Shown: in pieces, positions 22,385 to 35,951 of the stretch
Numbering within the stretch: position 1 is the stretch's first letter
Layout: each line of letters opens with the position of its first letter
NCBI GenBank assembly: GCA_009760855.2
Contig: WPIO01000037.1
Span: 668,001 to 732,000, forward strand
Direction: 5' to 3'
DNA length: 64,000 nt
DNA from: Cristatella mucedo
Taxonomy: Eukaryota; Bryozoa; Phylactolaemata; Cristatellidae
The notes under the pieces: generated by a model
What the model was told of the DNA's origin: nothing
Database searches by the model: none
The model's input: only the letters and a program-made list of their open reading frames with translations
Program-made: the position numbers and the translations under genes

Positions 22385-22690
22385 CCAGCTTCACCGGTCC
22401 AGCTCCACTATTCCAGCTCTACTGGTCCAGCTCTACCGGTCCAGCTTCATCGGTCCAGCTCCACCGGTCCAGCTCCACTAGTCCAGCTCTACTGGTCCCG
22501 CTGCACCGGTCCAGCTCCACCAGTCCAGCTCCACTGGTCAAGCCCTACTGGTCCGGCTTCACCAGTCCAGCTTCACCGGTCCAGCTTCACCGGTCCAGCT
22601 CCACCGGTCCAGCTCCACTATTCCAGCTCCACTAGTCCAGCTCTACTGATCCGGCTTCACCGGTCCAGCTTTACTGGTCCAGCTCCACTG
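22385..22690 (+). repeat. 14-bp minisatellite, about 21 units
   Basis: Tandem units of GTCCAGCTYYACYG with small variants; many junctions create the palindrome ACCGGT. The unit length is not divisible by three, and no ORF uses it. It is confined to this site in the window. Confidence 0.92.
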
Positions 22691-22791
22691 GTACACCTAA
22701 TGCTGCTACAGGAGAGTTTCTTGAAGAAGAAAAACTCGCCTATGCGCGGCTCTTATCTATAAAGTGTTCATACCTTAGATTCCGCTTAGGG

Positions 22792-22793
<2 letters not shown>

Positions 22794-22847
<54 letters not shown>

Positions 22848-22857
22848 TCTCTCTCAG
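22794..22857 (+). repeat. (CT)n microsatellite
   Basis: About 30 CT units with a single A interruption, about 100 bp after the minisatellite. Confidence 0.95.
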
Positions 22858-22859
22858 AA

Positions 22860-25800
22860 GTCGTTCTTGTGGCTACCAGTAGTCTGCAATATTCAACTAT
22901 CGAGCTGCCGACTCATCGAACAATTGCGACTGCAAATATATCGATATCCGTGGAAAGTAAAACGCCCACTTACTAAGCCTGATTGATGTTTACCTGAGCC
23001 TGTTTCGATACCCTACCTTGGCGACTGATCCCGCCATAATGTCGTGCCAATTATTGTAATGTATTCGCATTGCACCTACTCATGCATGGAAGCATGCTGG
23101 AACAGAAGAATGAATTTAAATCAGTTAGTAGCGAAATGCAGAGTTGCAGAATGCGAAAGCATACAGAATAAAAGAGCACTTTTTAAATTTGCATGAGCAG
23201 AGCAATCGGTTTGCGGAGCTAGTGCGATTGCAGTTTTTAAATTTCATCTCGCTGTATAATTTCTTGATATCAGTCAATAATGAGTTTCAATCTTTAGGAG
23301 TATCGCTCTTTTTCGAATTTGTCTAAATCTTTCAGAACTAGAGTCACACAAAGGCTTCACTTAACTTATTTATTAATAGTTTTCCGTCTTAGTAGCATTT
23401 CAAACCCAGGATTGAGAACTAGTGTAACACAGACGCCTGCATAATCATATGCATAAGCAGAGCGTTATACAAGCAGCACCGCTAAAAAATCTGTCGACGT
23501 TGCAATAGCTTCTCCAACGAGTGTTGCTTAGCAACATTTTCAGCGGCTCAGCACAATATGAGCGCGAAAGAATGCTTTGTTATTCACCACTTGATCTCGT
23601 GCAAGTAGCTACTCACCAGATGCAGCTTCCCTACTGGTGCGCCTGCCTACATCGTTATTTGAATCGATCTGTCAGCGCCTCTTACGAACTGGCTGCAGCT
23701 ATTGGCTGCCAAAAAGTTATTGCTACCTACATCCTTTCATTAAATGCGAGTCTTTTTAGTGCGGATAATCGCTCAATCTGCCCAGCACTGCTGCACCTGT
23801 CAGCCACGTGTTCTTTATGACAGCACCGTCCCCAAGAAATCCGTGTATCGGCCTCGCTCAGCGCCTTTCCAGACCAATCGTTTCTTCGCAGCAGCTGCGG
23901 CTAGATAATAGAAACAGCTTTATACGTGCATTAACAAATTCAGGTAGTTGCTTGTATTATACATTTATGTATATGTAACCGATATATTAAAGTACGTACA
24001 CTTGTACGCGTGTATCGGCGTGTGCAGGGCAAACCATCCGCAAACCACCAATACTGAGAGCGACTGACTACACAGACTAAGCCCAGACTAGCTAATTTCA
24101 CAGTTGTACCCAGGCTACTCCCTGCGAGTTGGCGTCTTTCGGCGGAAGCTCTTGACTGTGGCAGACGTCAACTCCGACTAGCCAAGCAGTGACTCAGCTA
24201 GCCGGATCTTTTACGGCGTACGCTCGTACTATTGGAATGGAGTCGGTACAACGGCAGGACTGCGGAAGCCGACTGACCAACTAACATGTTTGTTCACGCT
24301 TGCTTCGTCGTCTCGAGCCCATATAGTTGGCAAAGTGTAGTTCCCTTGTTGTTGGCGCATGCGATTTTATAAAAAGAGGTCTAACCTGACGGCCGCTCGT
24401 CTTACCATAGCTCCGCGGCATGGCGAGCGGCGGCGTGGCCTGAGCATGGCGGGGCTTGGCGGGAACTAGCCTCTGACCCCGTGGAACTCGGCTACACAGG
24501 GATGTTCACTTGCGCAGTGTCTGGAAGCAACCTCGGCATTTTAGGGACAGCCGGCTGACCACCAGACTTCACGATCCGGCATCTAAAATACATTTGGACT
24601 TGCTGCTTGGCCAGATACTGTGTCTGTGCGCTTTCCATACGCAGCTCCGAAAATGGCTCCAGAGTGTTTAAGTAGCGTCCGAGTTCTCACGACCGTCACG
24701 GTGCAGGGACCACACGCGGTCTCTGTCCATTGGTCTGCGTCAAGTCTACTAGAGAACTGAAGCATCTACAGAGACTGAAAATTGCGAACCGTAAAAGAGA
24801 TGCACACGAATAGCTAACCTTGCTCGAAGGTCACGGCCGCGGTCAAATATTCGTCCCCATTTCAAGCGCAGCTGATCAGTTGGAAAACCAAAAGTGCTTG
24901 ACTACGCACGCTGATCCTATGGCTGGTTAGGCGTAGGGGACTTCAAAGTTTTACTATCAGCAAAAAGATTCCTGTCCATCCGCTAATGCTGGTCTTTGAA
25001 TGCGAGCACGATTCTTTCAACTTTCTTGTAAGTGACGGAAAGAGGCGACGATGATAAATGTGCCCCTACCGGCAGCACTCGCGTATTTCTCAAAAATATT
25101 TCAGTACAAATATTTGTCGTTAATGGAAGTTTAGAATGCGAGCTCGTATTTAGTGAACAGTGTCTCAAGCTAGAGACAAAACTGCTCGCCCAGCCCCAAA
25201 GCTATCACTTAGCACTCAATACGACGACAAGGCAGGGTTTAGTAAGATTATTTCTAGGCTAACTGGAGGCTATATCAGTATCTAGCTCATGGGGCTTTTT
25301 TAAAAGTCAATAAACTGGATACATGACGACAAGAGTCACGTGATAAGTCACGTCTATTCTAAAAACTTGATCCTATAGCTTTTAAAAAGTTTTTGAGAAG
25401 TTCGCTTGACTTTAAATTTAAGTAATTGCTAGCATGACCCATATCCACAGTTTTATTGTTGCTCGCATAAATAATTCTAGCTTCTGTGGATATCCAGTGT
25501 ATAACTAGGGTATGCCCGCAGCCAATAATCGTAGCACGTGTGCGATCCCTCGAAGCTACGCCGCAACTGAGAAACATAATGCATGCAGCAACTGGGAAGC
25601 AGTAGCGTCTACAGTCAAATAAATGAATTTCGCTGGGCGGCTTGAGTTTTCCCACTCAAGTTTATTTAAAGAAGCGATGAGCCAGCAAAGTTGCTTTCGT
25701 TAGCGACACGAAACCGAAAGCTCAAGACTTGGATTTCACCTACGTATAAGCAAGGGCACAAGATTTAGTGAACCTAAGCCTCTCTATTGCAGTGACGACG

Positions 25801-28800
25801 ACCATATTTCGACCGTTGGCAATGCACTTCAACCTATTTCAGTAGAATTAAGCAAGTTCTGGCCGCCCTCGGCACCCTGGCGTCTATAGCTTACCGCCAG
25901 CTGCTGAAAACAGTTAACAGCGAATCAGCTTACCGGCTTTTTTAAAAGGCCGAGCACATACCGACTGGTCTTCAAGGTGCTGCCACTCGATATGTGCAAT
26001 AAGCTGACGTGGTCTCTGGTTTGTATGCGAAAAGCTTAACGGTGAAAAGTAGGGAGAATCACTGATTATCGATTAAGACTCGGACATGGACCGAAACTTC
26101 TCAGACTTACAAAGGACATCTCGGCGATCCGCATCGCAGTTTTGAATAGACGCATATAGACCTCGGTCAGTCAAACCACTCCTGATTCGATCACTCATTT
26201 CCGTAGAACGGCAGATACGACAAAGCGTTTTACATTTTATTTTGCCTTAATCTTATCAAGACTATTCCATCTTGATTTTACGGTACGTAATATTGAAATA
26301 ATGGACATTTATAGCTCTATGGGGGGTTCTTTGAAGGTTATAGAGTGAACTCAGATGTCAATGTCATTTGACTGCGCTTTCTGAAAGATAAAATATAGCA
26401 CGTTTTAGGAATCCACGCAAGCTAAGATAAATTTGATCACTTTTTTAACTGCTGATTTGACGAAAGTTATGATGAAAAATGGAGTTCAGGATGAGGTCAG
26501 CATTGACTTCCTTCGTTCACCAAAGCGGTGGTAATTACTACAATTACCTTCGGAGTGCTGAATGAGAAAGCTATTGACCCTTACTTACGACTGATTCCTA
26601 CTATTTGAGCACGACAGAATAAAACGAAGATCTATTACCAATTCGCCATTCATCGGTGCGAGCGTGTCATCGCCAGCAATATAGGATAAAGAAACGCGTG
26701 TGTTACTACTCCCATATGCCTGAAATGCTACGCTGGATATGTAGTGGTGCGGGTCACTAGCTCTGCCAGTCCATAAGAAATAGTTTTAGTTTACACTATT
26801 TTTCGTAAGCTGAACTGAACATTTACGATTAGCCTTTTATTCTTCGTATCCTATTCGGTCAACTTTAAATCTTTCAGGTTGCGGAATTGCTGGCTGGCCT
26901 CTCTGATTCACGACATCGAAGAGTGTTTTCATCGTATCGCATGCGTACGTTTTAGTGCTTGCAGCAGCAGATTTCGTGCTCGAACGCTGGTGCCCCGACG
27001 ATGAGTGCATTCATGTAAGTGTCTCATCGGAGAGCGCGAGAATATCAGGCCGCGTGCACTAACCTCTAAGCAATGTATGACAATTCGGACGCTTGGTTTA
27101 TTCCACGGACAGCAGGCGTAGGCCTATCACGTCTCTGGGTCTGTGGCACGCGTTGAAGCATTTACTATGACGGCTGTGAAAAGGCTCGCATAGGTAGTTC
27201 TGATCCACAAAACGTGGCAACATGGTGCCAACCACGTTTCGTGTATCGCAGGCTTTTATACGCTGCTTCGCGGTGTTTGGCTCACGGATCACTTGCTGTC
27301 CGCTTGCACTTGGGATTGACTCCGACAAACACGGGAGTACAGTACATTCTAAGCATCGTAAAGCAAAATTTTCGAAGTTTCGCTCGCTCACCGTCGAATG
27401 AATGTCTTCTCCGCGCGGCTCGTAACAGCGACAGTCGTAAAACTGGCGCAGCTGTGCTCCTTTGAACAACTGCTAGCGATGGAATCTGGCTACTTTCTCT
27501 CCGTCGGACCATATTTCATTGAAAATTCAGAGTTGATATTGAGAAAATACTGAGGAGATTGGGCCAACAATCAAATGATTGCTTGGAATACTTTTTCAAA
27601 GCACAAAATTGCTAGAAATAATATCTCAAGTTTTGACGATTTCCACATAAAGAGAAGCGTTAAAAAATGATTAGGAAAATTAACTCTAAATCGGGAGCAA
27701 AATGTCTAAAATAGAAAACCTACCAATATCAGCAACATATATGAATTGCGTTCCAACTTTCTCAACATTGGTAAATCGATGTGCATGTTTGCAGCTAAAT
27801 TAGAATACACGCTTGCGACTTATATATAGCTTCATCTACAATGCAGCTGTATGCTTTGTAAAATCCATAACTCAGCCTGTCCTCGACTGATCAACATGAA
27901 ATTTCCAAAATTTAAGTTGAACTCTGTCAGTACACTACTGCAGTAGTTAATTTTTTATTTCGGATGCATGCTTTTTGCTGTAAATGTCATCAAACCTTCT
28001 TCAATTTATATTTTCTGCAGTCAACTTTATTATCTCCAATCATCAATCAAATGGCGAAGCATTCTCGCGGTGCTATCGCCAGCCCGTCTCATTCTCAACG
28101 TAAAAATGACGCGTTCCCTGCTGACGAGCGGATTTGACTGCGATCAAGAATAAGATGAGCGGACCTACCATGTGGTATTGTGCATACGATGCTGGGACCT
28201 CTCGATATTTTAATCTGAGTAATACATGGGTATGTGTTGATTTGTAAATATCGATACCACGGTCCGTCACCTGTCGTATGCAGTCAATCACCTACACTGC
28301 ATTGCGATGCTGCTTTGCTGGCATTTTCGATGACACGGTACAGTATCTTGAGACTTGGCGCACAGCTCGGTTTCAATCTGGTGTCTTACCGGGCGAGTCT
28401 GCTGAGCCTTTTTGCTTTGCACGCTTATGACCGGTTAGTTATTGGCTTTCGAGTGACCAGAGCTTTAATGGCCTCGATGTGAATGTATGGCCAAAACGGT
28501 CAGCTGGCCGATTTGTGGAGCTTGATGCGATACCTGGTTGATGGCCATGCAAGCGACTGCATTTGAATGTGCAGACGACGAATAGTGGCATTGAAACGTT
28601 ACAACTTCCACCTTCAGGTGTCGGCTCGTCTAACTAGTATTAGAGTCTAATAGTCTAAGTAGTCAACCGGCGTCGTGACCGTTGCAGAGTTTTCAAAGAA
28701 CCTAAGTTCTTAAGAGCATCGGATAAGCAACTGATAGTGCTTTTTTAAAACCTGTCGAAAGCATAAATGTTTGCTGCTCGATCGTTGCTCCTAAGAAATT

Positions 28801-29390
28801 GCGCGCCTACAAACCTCTGTATGCCAGCCACTTGCCCGTGCTGTCCAGTCGACACGTCTCTCCCCTGGGCCCGCCGCGCCCTATGCGCCTGCTGTTCAGT
28901 ACAGGGACGTGCTGCGGCTTTAACTTTGCCGACTGTCCGCGAACTTATAATTAGTTAAGATTGTTCACGCCTACTATCACTTTATTAGCATCGTTGAAAT
29001 ACAATCCTCGTTATTGCTGATGCTGCCAGGGTTCGTAAATTAAGAGTCTCTCGAAGGAAGTCCCGAAGGTCGTAGCAAGAGAGGAGGTAACTGTTACGTG
29101 TTCAGCATTCCAGCATTGTCCCAAGCAGGTCCGGCAGGCTCGCCCTCGAGATCACGATCGTGCGGATCACTTCAACGCACCATTCATCGGGCCACCTATA
29201 AATCCGCGGCCAAAGTAACGACATGATTATGCTACTCACCTTAATCTCTCTACATTAATTGGTGCAGACTTACCTATTTGAATAATTTTACACGTGACGC
29301 TTGCCGTAACGCTATCCGGTCGTCTTAGTGCGCGGTCCATTAGCTGCTATTCCTTAACTTTGAATCTTTCTGCGATCGAGCCTTTTTGTC
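22860..29390. other. Gene-poor AT-rich region
   Basis: No gene or repeat family could be supported over about 6.5 kb. Frames noticed: 23521-23820 (+, 99 codons, begins at TTG), and 27098-27469 (-, 123 codons, Cys-containing, begins at a non-ATG codon), which is open on both strands and lacks clear splice sites. A GC-richer patch with a TATAAAAAG-like motif lies near 24366-24480. This could be intergenic or a large intron. Confidence 0.4.
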
Positions 29391-29394
29391 AATA

Positions 29395-29560
29395 CCCGCA
29401 GCTTGGAACTCACCAGCCGACTGACCTCACAGAATCTTCTGACTTAATAACACTCAGAAATATGGTCGAAATTCAGTCGCGTCTTGGCCTTTGCTCCATC
29501 CGAACTGTTCTTTGTGTGCTTTTGGGCTACGCTGCTTTGCTCGTTTTCTCCTAAGCGCAA
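29395..29560 (+). mobile_element. LINE C-terminal fragment
   Basis: It encodes LGTHQPTDLTESSDLITL, a decayed form of the AWNSLPTxxxTSPDLTTF segment seen in better LINE copies here. A relict only. Confidence 0.55.
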
Positions 29561-29689
29561 ACGAGAGATGTTTTTGCATAGCCCCTTGCGCATGCACGGT
29601 TCTCTCAGACTACTAACTAGTAGGCGTCCTAATAACTAACATGGAGTCCCTGAGAGTCTTCTTGTTTGCTTTTGCATTTTATCTGAGCA

Positions 29690-30592
29690 TGATCAAAATT
29701 GGCTCAAAATTGGCTCTGCCAGCATATCTCCTGTTGAATCAGCTCGAAATCTAGGTTTTATGTTCCAAAGTGACCTCTCGTTAGACGACCATATCAGCTC
29801 CACAGCCAAATTTGCCTACCTTCAGCTACATAACATTGCTAAAATTCGGGCTTGTTTAGATAAGGATACCACGTCTAAGTTGGTCCATGCATTCGTGACA
29901 TCCCGTCTCGACTTCTGCAACTCACTGCTTACTGGCCTACCGGCATGTGCGATCAGGCGATTGCAGCTGGTGCAAAACTCCGCAGCTAGGCTTGTCTGTC
30001 GTGAGCGTCGCAGTTGCCACATCACACCACTTCTCGCCGACCTTCACTGGCTACCAGTCAAGCAACGGATTGACTTTAAGGTTTTGTCGCTCACTTTTAG
30101 GTCACTTCATTCCTTGGCTCCAACCTACCTCTCAGATATACTACCCCATCAGGCCAAGCATCGTACCACCCGCTTTTCGGAATCCAACAGTCTACCAATA
30201 CCTCGTACAAACCTCAAATCCTTTGGAGACCGTGCATTTAGTTCGTATGCTCCCAAAGCCTGGAACTCCCTCCCGACTTGCGTCAGAACATCCCCCGACT
30301 TGACCACATTTAAAAAGAACTTAAAAACACACCTAGGACAGCATTTAGTGGGTCCCTGTGATTCGTTCTTCGTATGCTTATGCGTGCTGACACTGCGCAT
30401 GCTGCCACTAGCCCCATGTGCATGCTGACCCTGTGCATGTCACCCCTAACCATGTTGTTCAAGTTGTGTATCAGTCATGATATTACTCACGATTCAATCG
30501 CATTTCCCTTTGCAGCAAATGTAAAGCGCCTAGAAAGAGATTGAGTTCTCTGAGGGCGCTTTATCAAGTTCATTATTATTATTATTATTAAC
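29690..30592 (+). mobile_element. L2/CR1-like LINE 3' end with intact C-terminal frame
   Basis: The frame 29760-30428 (222 codons) is unbroken: DLSLDDHISSTAKFAYLQL, KIRACLDKDTTSKLVHAF, RLDFCNSLLTGLPACAI, then FSSYAPKAWNSLPTCVR. It is followed by the 3' hairpin (AAAGCGCCTAG... GAGGGCGCTTT) and (ATT)n. This is the best-preserved, probably youngest copy in the window, but the RT core and endonuclease are missing (5' truncation). Confidence 0.9.
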
Positions 30593-30599
30593 ATCTGAG

Positions 30600-31350
30600 C
30601 ATGGAGTTGCGTATTAGCATGACAGCTGAGTATATTGCACTACCTCTTCGGTAACTTCTTTCCTTCTTGTTATTTGTTAGATGCCTAGATAGAGAGTCTC
30701 GGTTATCTCAGTGCACTCGACAAGAGACTAACTATCATTATTATCAATCACCCGCGTGGCAGCTATTGCTACTCCGATAGATGCTGCCTCTTGATATACT
30801 TACCATTAACAGTATCCGGGTCATTAGTTTCGATTGAGTCCAAATCTGATGGATCGTATCTGGTAATAGTGTCATCGCCCACATGTCACATGCACGTCAA
30901 TGATGTTTAATCTTTTAGCAAGCAGCCAGATTGATGTACGTTGAAATGGACCAGTAAGCGAACGGTCATGTGCGAATAAGTGCAAATGTTTTTATAGCTT
31001 ACATGCATAGTCTAATGCATTTACTGTATGCGCAGGTACGCATGCATGTCCGTTGGTGCTTGTGTGACTGCTGCAGTGAATATACGCCGCACATCCAAAA
31101 AGTGACAAAGACGTAGCAGTATGGACGAGAAAAAATGTACTTTTTTGCTCGTATTTTAAACTTGGGTATCAATTTATGGCAATTTATAATTTCCGGAAAT
31201 GCGTCACCGGTCCAGACGGTTCCGTACTCAGCGATGCGTAAGCGGGCAATGGCTGGAGGCCAGACAACCCGTCGGTCGTTGACAGTTGTGCTGCTGCTGC
31301 TTCTGCTGCTGTTGCTGCTGCTGTTTGAGCTCGTGCCACCGCCGCCTCCG
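30600..31350. other. No supported gene
   Basis: AT-rich sequence between the LINE and the Ser-rich exon. A CTG/CTT-rich run near 31288-31330 lies just past that ORF's stop codon. Confidence 0.4.
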
Positions 31351-31352
31351 CC

Positions 31353-31495
31353 TCACCCGCTTTCTGTTCCGCCGCCATTTGACGAGCGCCGTGACGAGGA
31401 GCCATTCAACTGAGAGTCACTTGCGCTTTCGCTGCTGCTTCTTCCGGTCGAGCTCGTATTAGACCATTGCTGCGAGTACTCAGAGTCGCAGGAGC
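31353..31495 (-). CDS. Ser-rich terminal exon, paralogue P1
   Basis: A pyrimidine-rich acceptor (GCGTTGTCCTGCAG) precedes an exon encoding SCDSEYSQQWSNTSST, then a Ser-rich tail ending GGGTESG and stop. The same frame is open upstream to an ATG at 31856, so a single-exon 167-aa reading is also possible. Upstream DNA on this strand contains GTAAAGGTCACGGC and a segment encoding KQVDCELRC, both with counterparts upstream of the P2 exon at 37.7 kb. Intron phase is identical in the two. A secreted or linker-type Ser-rich tail is likely; function is unknown. Confidence 0.42.
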
Positions 31496-32619
31496 CTGCA
31501 GGACAACGCGAGACAGCGAAGTAGCGAAGTGTTATTCTCGCGTTGCAGCGGAGCTCACAGTCGACTTGCTTAGCGGGACAATCAGTTAACAACAACCCAT
31601 GTTGTTGCTGCCGATGCGACACGCTGCCGATAGGTACGCGATGGGTAAGCCTTTTCTTGCCGTGACCTTTACAATCGACCACGTTCGCGGAGGTTATTAC
31701 CGAGGCCAAGGGGCAGCCGCAATGCGCAGAACGCGGATGGAATTCAGTGAATGACTGAATTCTATCCCGCTCGGCAACAACCTGAATGCTAGCGTCACCT
31801 CGGCCAGTAGGAAGCACGTGCGACAGTATTTTGGGCACTAGCTCAACGAATTGCATTCTGAGTATATTCACAGCATCATTCGGGCTTTATTTAAACCAAC
31901 GCAAGGCGAGCAAGGAGTCACGTGGCTTTACTCGTGCAGCTCATCGCCCGCAGGAACCCTGCTACGTCATATTCACACGTGCCTCTGTATCGAGCCACAT
32001 TGAGATGACAAGCATTTTGACTGTGAGCGGTACTTTAAAACAATTTCTAAGCATGCAAAGAACTTCATACTGTACCCTTTTTCATCGTAAGTAATACTAA
32101 GTGCCTACTGAAAGCGATAGCCGAATAAGCACCTCACGCTCTAATAGTCCACGAAAAAAGAATGTGGTTGGCACATTGTCATGCTCAGTAGATCGTCAAT
32201 AAATTTGCACGCGGCTACTGAATGTGTAAATCTAATTCAAATATTAACTCCTTAACTGCAGGAGATGCTCGCATAATGATAACCAAACATCAACGTCGTC
32301 CACCAGAGCCGTCATTAGTTTCACAAGGCATACGATTTTAATTAATTGATACTAAGAAGAATATATTCGGCATAGATTTTTTGTTCAGCTTACAATTAAA
32401 CTGCAACTTGCATCCTTTTTTTAAACTGACTAGAATAAATCAAGGCCTGCCCTACTAAATTTTAAGCAAGAAACGATAGTAGATATGGTTGATAAGGTAG
32501 TTGAGGTTGATAAGATTATATTAGTTAAGGTCAAACGATAGTAGATAGGCATGGTTGATAAGGTCACACGCGTGCGCGTGCGCTTACCCCACGTGACTGC
32601 TGACAGCTACAATGCAATA

Positions 32620-33010
32620 CAATACAATAATGCACTTGATAAAGCGCCCTCGGAGAACTCAAACTCTTTCTAGGCGCTTTACATTTGCTGCAAAGGGAAA
32701 CGCTATTGAATGGTGAGTAGCATCATGCTTGATAAACAACATTGATAACATGGTTAGGGGTGATATGCACAGGGTCAGCATGCAAGTGTGGTTAGTGGCA
32801 GCATGCAGCGTCAGCACGCATAAGCACATAAAGGACGAATCACAGGGACCCACTAAATGCTGTCCTAAGTAGGTAGGTTTTTAAGTTTTTTTTAATGTGG
32901 TCAAGTCAGGGTATGTTGCAACTAAAGTCAGGAGTGAGTTCCAGGCTTTGCGAGCATACGAACTAAATGCATGGTCTCCAAAGGATTTGAGGTTTGTTCG
33001 AGGCTGGATC
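32620..33010 (-). mobile_element. LINE 3' end, minus orientation
   Basis: The reverse complement gives the C-terminal segment, the GCAGCAAATGTAAAGCGCC hairpin tail, and a short A/T tail near 32625. It is truncated and frameshifted. Confidence 0.8.
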
Positions 33011-33175
33011 CAACCTATCAACGAAACCAAAGTTCAGCGATCCTCTTGCTTTGTGCCCTCTTTCTTCGATGCTTAAATAGTATGAATACTTGGTGCCAAG
33101 TAGGCTTCGTCAAAGGCCTTTGATTGCGTAAGATCGATATTTGTTCGCTTGAAAATTGCTAAATAATTTGGCGCA

Positions 33176-33388
33176 ATGGGCACGACGCTAAGCGTTAAGT
33201 CGACGACGCGTTTACGGACGGGACCGGACGGACAGAATCGGTCACGTGACGAAACGGATTCAGTCGCGGGCGACATTTTCAAATTTGCCTTGGTCAGCCA
33301 GCAAGCCTTGCCATCGTTAATTGGCAGGTGGCCAAACGTCCATAAAACAAGACAAGGCGGCATGCCAAACAAGCTTAGGGAAGCCTAG
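33176..33388 (+). CDS. Small ORF, possible myristoylated peptide or exon
   Basis: A 70-codon frame opens MGTTLSVKSTTRLR. The MGxxxS pattern fits the N-myristoylation consensus, and the ATG has G at -3 and +4. Composition is normal and it includes a hydrophobic run FKFALVSQQALPSLIG. It lies just beyond the minus-strand LINE and matches no retroelement part recognised here. It could be chance. Confidence 0.2.
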   Translation: MGTTLSVKSTTRLRTGPDGQNRSRDETDSVAGDIFKFALVSQQALPSLIGRWPNVHKTRQGGMPNKLREA

Positions 33389-34039
33389 ACTCAGGCTTAG
33401 TCAGACGATGGCTGTCTACACTATCCACGGGCATCTAGAAATGTGCAGCAGAAATGCTGGATGAGCTGGCAGCATGTTCAAGTACTAAAGATGGCTGGCA
33501 GGCAGCCGCTCGGAAAGACCTCAAAAAGCCGAAACGCACGCGGAATCAAAAGTTCTAGACAGTTCGTGGAGTTAAGAATACCGCTATTTCTCGCAAATGT
33601 GTCGCGGCCGTCGCTTAATGAATGCCGGATCGACTAGCATGCACTCGTAACTTTCCGCTTGGAGCACGATCGCTGCAAGTAGTTGCCTGAAGCAAGCTAA
33701 AGAACTGCAGGCAAACTTGCAGCTGCAAGAGTGCAGCATCAAAATTCGCGTCAAACTTTATTGGCCGGTATACATGTGCCGGCATACATGTGCCGGCGTA
33801 CATGCGCCGAAAGCCTCTATGCGGCGCCTTATTGTACATTCAGCTAATGGCTCGCAACGGCAGTGAAAAGCTGTTAAAACGTTCACACCAAGATGGAATA
33901 TGTCAGTCATGCTGGCCTGATCTCTGCGATACATGAATTGCTAATATTAAATTCTAAAAATAGTACAATTTTTTAAAAAGGTTAAACTGATTTAACCTCA
34001 ATTATAAAGCGGGAGAAAATACTTGGCCACCACCTCATG

Positions 34040-34135
34040 CCGTGAGCAATAAAGGATTGCCCACTGCAAGACTCGAACCCACGACCCGGGTGTGAACAGC
34101 GAGCACCTTACCTCCTGGGCTAAGATCCGGGGCAT
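34040..34135 (-). mobile_element. tRNA-derived SINE head, diverged
   Basis: On the minus strand it shows an A-box-like GCCCAGGAGGTAAGGTGCTC and a B-box GGTTCGAGTCTTGC, followed by GGGCAATCCTTTATTGC as in SINE A. It is shorter and more diverged than the other copies. Confidence 0.6.
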
Positions 34136-34490
34136 AAATTGAGCCCCTGCCGGTTAACAGACTCTATGGTTAAGAAAATACAGCCGGTAAAATGTGCATG
34201 ATAGTTGTGCCGCGTTTTGATAAATGAATCGTAGTTCGGCAGCGTTACACGTAGAGATAATGTGTCTAAAGATAATTTCCTACGTTGTCACAATATTTTG
34301 GCAATATGTCATTTATTTCACTTCAAAATTTTAGTAACTACGTATGAAAAAGTGACGCCCATATTATTCACATTGACCTGGAAATAAGTGCCAACGCCTT
34401 ATTCAAATTCGCACGGCAATAGCAAGTTAGGTCTAGTCTCCCTACTGCCGTTCCTATCTAAGACACTATAATGGGTAGCGGTAAAACAAA

Positions 34491-34656
34491 TACTAGCTGA
34501 TTCAACAGCCTCGTCTGTATAGAGGCAGAACAGCATTTATGGCTATCGCCTTCGCTTGCAGTGGCAATTAAGAATCGCCCACAGATGGATTCGAACCCAA
34601 AACCTCGGGACCGATGTTGTAAAAAGCAACCACCTTACCTAGTGTGCCATCACGTG
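34491..34656 (-). mobile_element. tRNA-derived SINE, family A, nested in LINE
   Basis: The minus strand matches SINE A in its head, B-box (GGTTCGAATCCATC) and CTGTTGAATCAGCTAGTA end. LINE sequence is collinear on both sides, so the SINE landed in an existing LINE. Confidence 0.8.
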
Positions 34657-35029
34657 GTAGATCAACTAAACTCTCGTGTTAAAATTTCAAACCTTGCAAG
34701 TAAGTTCCAGTATGGTTTAAGAGCTAATCACTTCACAGACTCAGTATCGCTCTGGGTGTGTAACGACCTACTTAGGAATGCAGATTTAGGTAAAGTCTCA
34801 GTGTGATTTTTTAGCTTGATCTTTCGGTAGTGTCTTATACTGTTGATCACCTCGATGGCCTTTCATCTCGCTCGGAAATCACTGGCAATCACTGCAATGC
34901 AACTTTTTAGGTCCTATCTCAGTGTAAAATACCAGAGTATTGATGCATACGGACGAAGATCATCTGTGGAACCATGTAAGTATTAGTTACCTCAGGCGTC
35001 TGTACTTAGTCTGCATCTTTTCATAGTTT

Positions 35030-35133
<104 letters not shown>

Positions 35134-35856
35134 GATGCAATTGTCAGGCGCAATCTATTGATTGATTCCGAGTTAGTCAGCCAGCTGTTTAGAGGGAGAG
35201 GCACCCTTGGCTCTTTGACAATTAGCACAGCTTCTTCTCTTGAGCAAATCAAATCTGAGCCCTCGGCATTTGGAATGCGCGCTACTCAGTCCGGTCGGCG
35301 CACGCCCGCGCTAACATTGTCCACACTCTCCTTAGCCAGCTGTCAATAGGACGTCGCTGGCTGTCACCCATCGCTTACTGTAGCAGTCGGCGCGATCATG
35401 CAAGCCTCGTGTCCTTTTGTTACTATCGTCTTCTGAAGGCTCCGTAATGCAGCAGCCTATGCGATGGTTAGTTAGCTTGGCATTGCTACCAAGGTAAAAC
35501 CTGGACGAAGCGTCAAAGAGAGTAAGAGACGCATCTCTAGTACGTCTTCCATGGCTTCAAGCCTTCCAGCACGGTCTCCCTCAAGCGCTACTCTGGTTTA
35601 GTGGTCAGCGGGCCGACTTGAACACCAGCAGCCACTCTCAAAGTGCTCGGATGGAATGCTCATTCAATAGGCAATAATCATTTAATAACACGCGACACAA
35701 CTATTGAAGACTCTAAACCAATTTGCTTTGATAACCAACTGAATTTAATTGACTAGCTTTCTGACTATAATCGATTCCTTTCTAAAGGATTCTCTTTTTT
35801 CCATAGTTCGAGGTCAGTGAAAATTATTAATCCAGTAGCTCTTTTTGCTTGCTAGT

Positions 35857-35907
35857 TGTGTGTGTGTGTGTGTGTGTGCGTGCGTGCGTGCGTGTGTGCG
35901 TGCGTGC

Positions 35908-35947
<40 letters not shown>
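35857..35947 (+). repeat. (GT)n/(GCGT)n microsatellite
   Basis: GT units flank GCGT units; alternating purine-pyrimidine gives Z-DNA potential. Confidence 0.95.

Positions 35948-35951
<4 letters not shown>

Noticed and set aside
27098-27469. 123-codon Cys-containing minus-strand frame
   Set aside because: Starts at a non-ATG codon, overlaps equally open frames on both strands, and has no matching splice sites or recognised domain.
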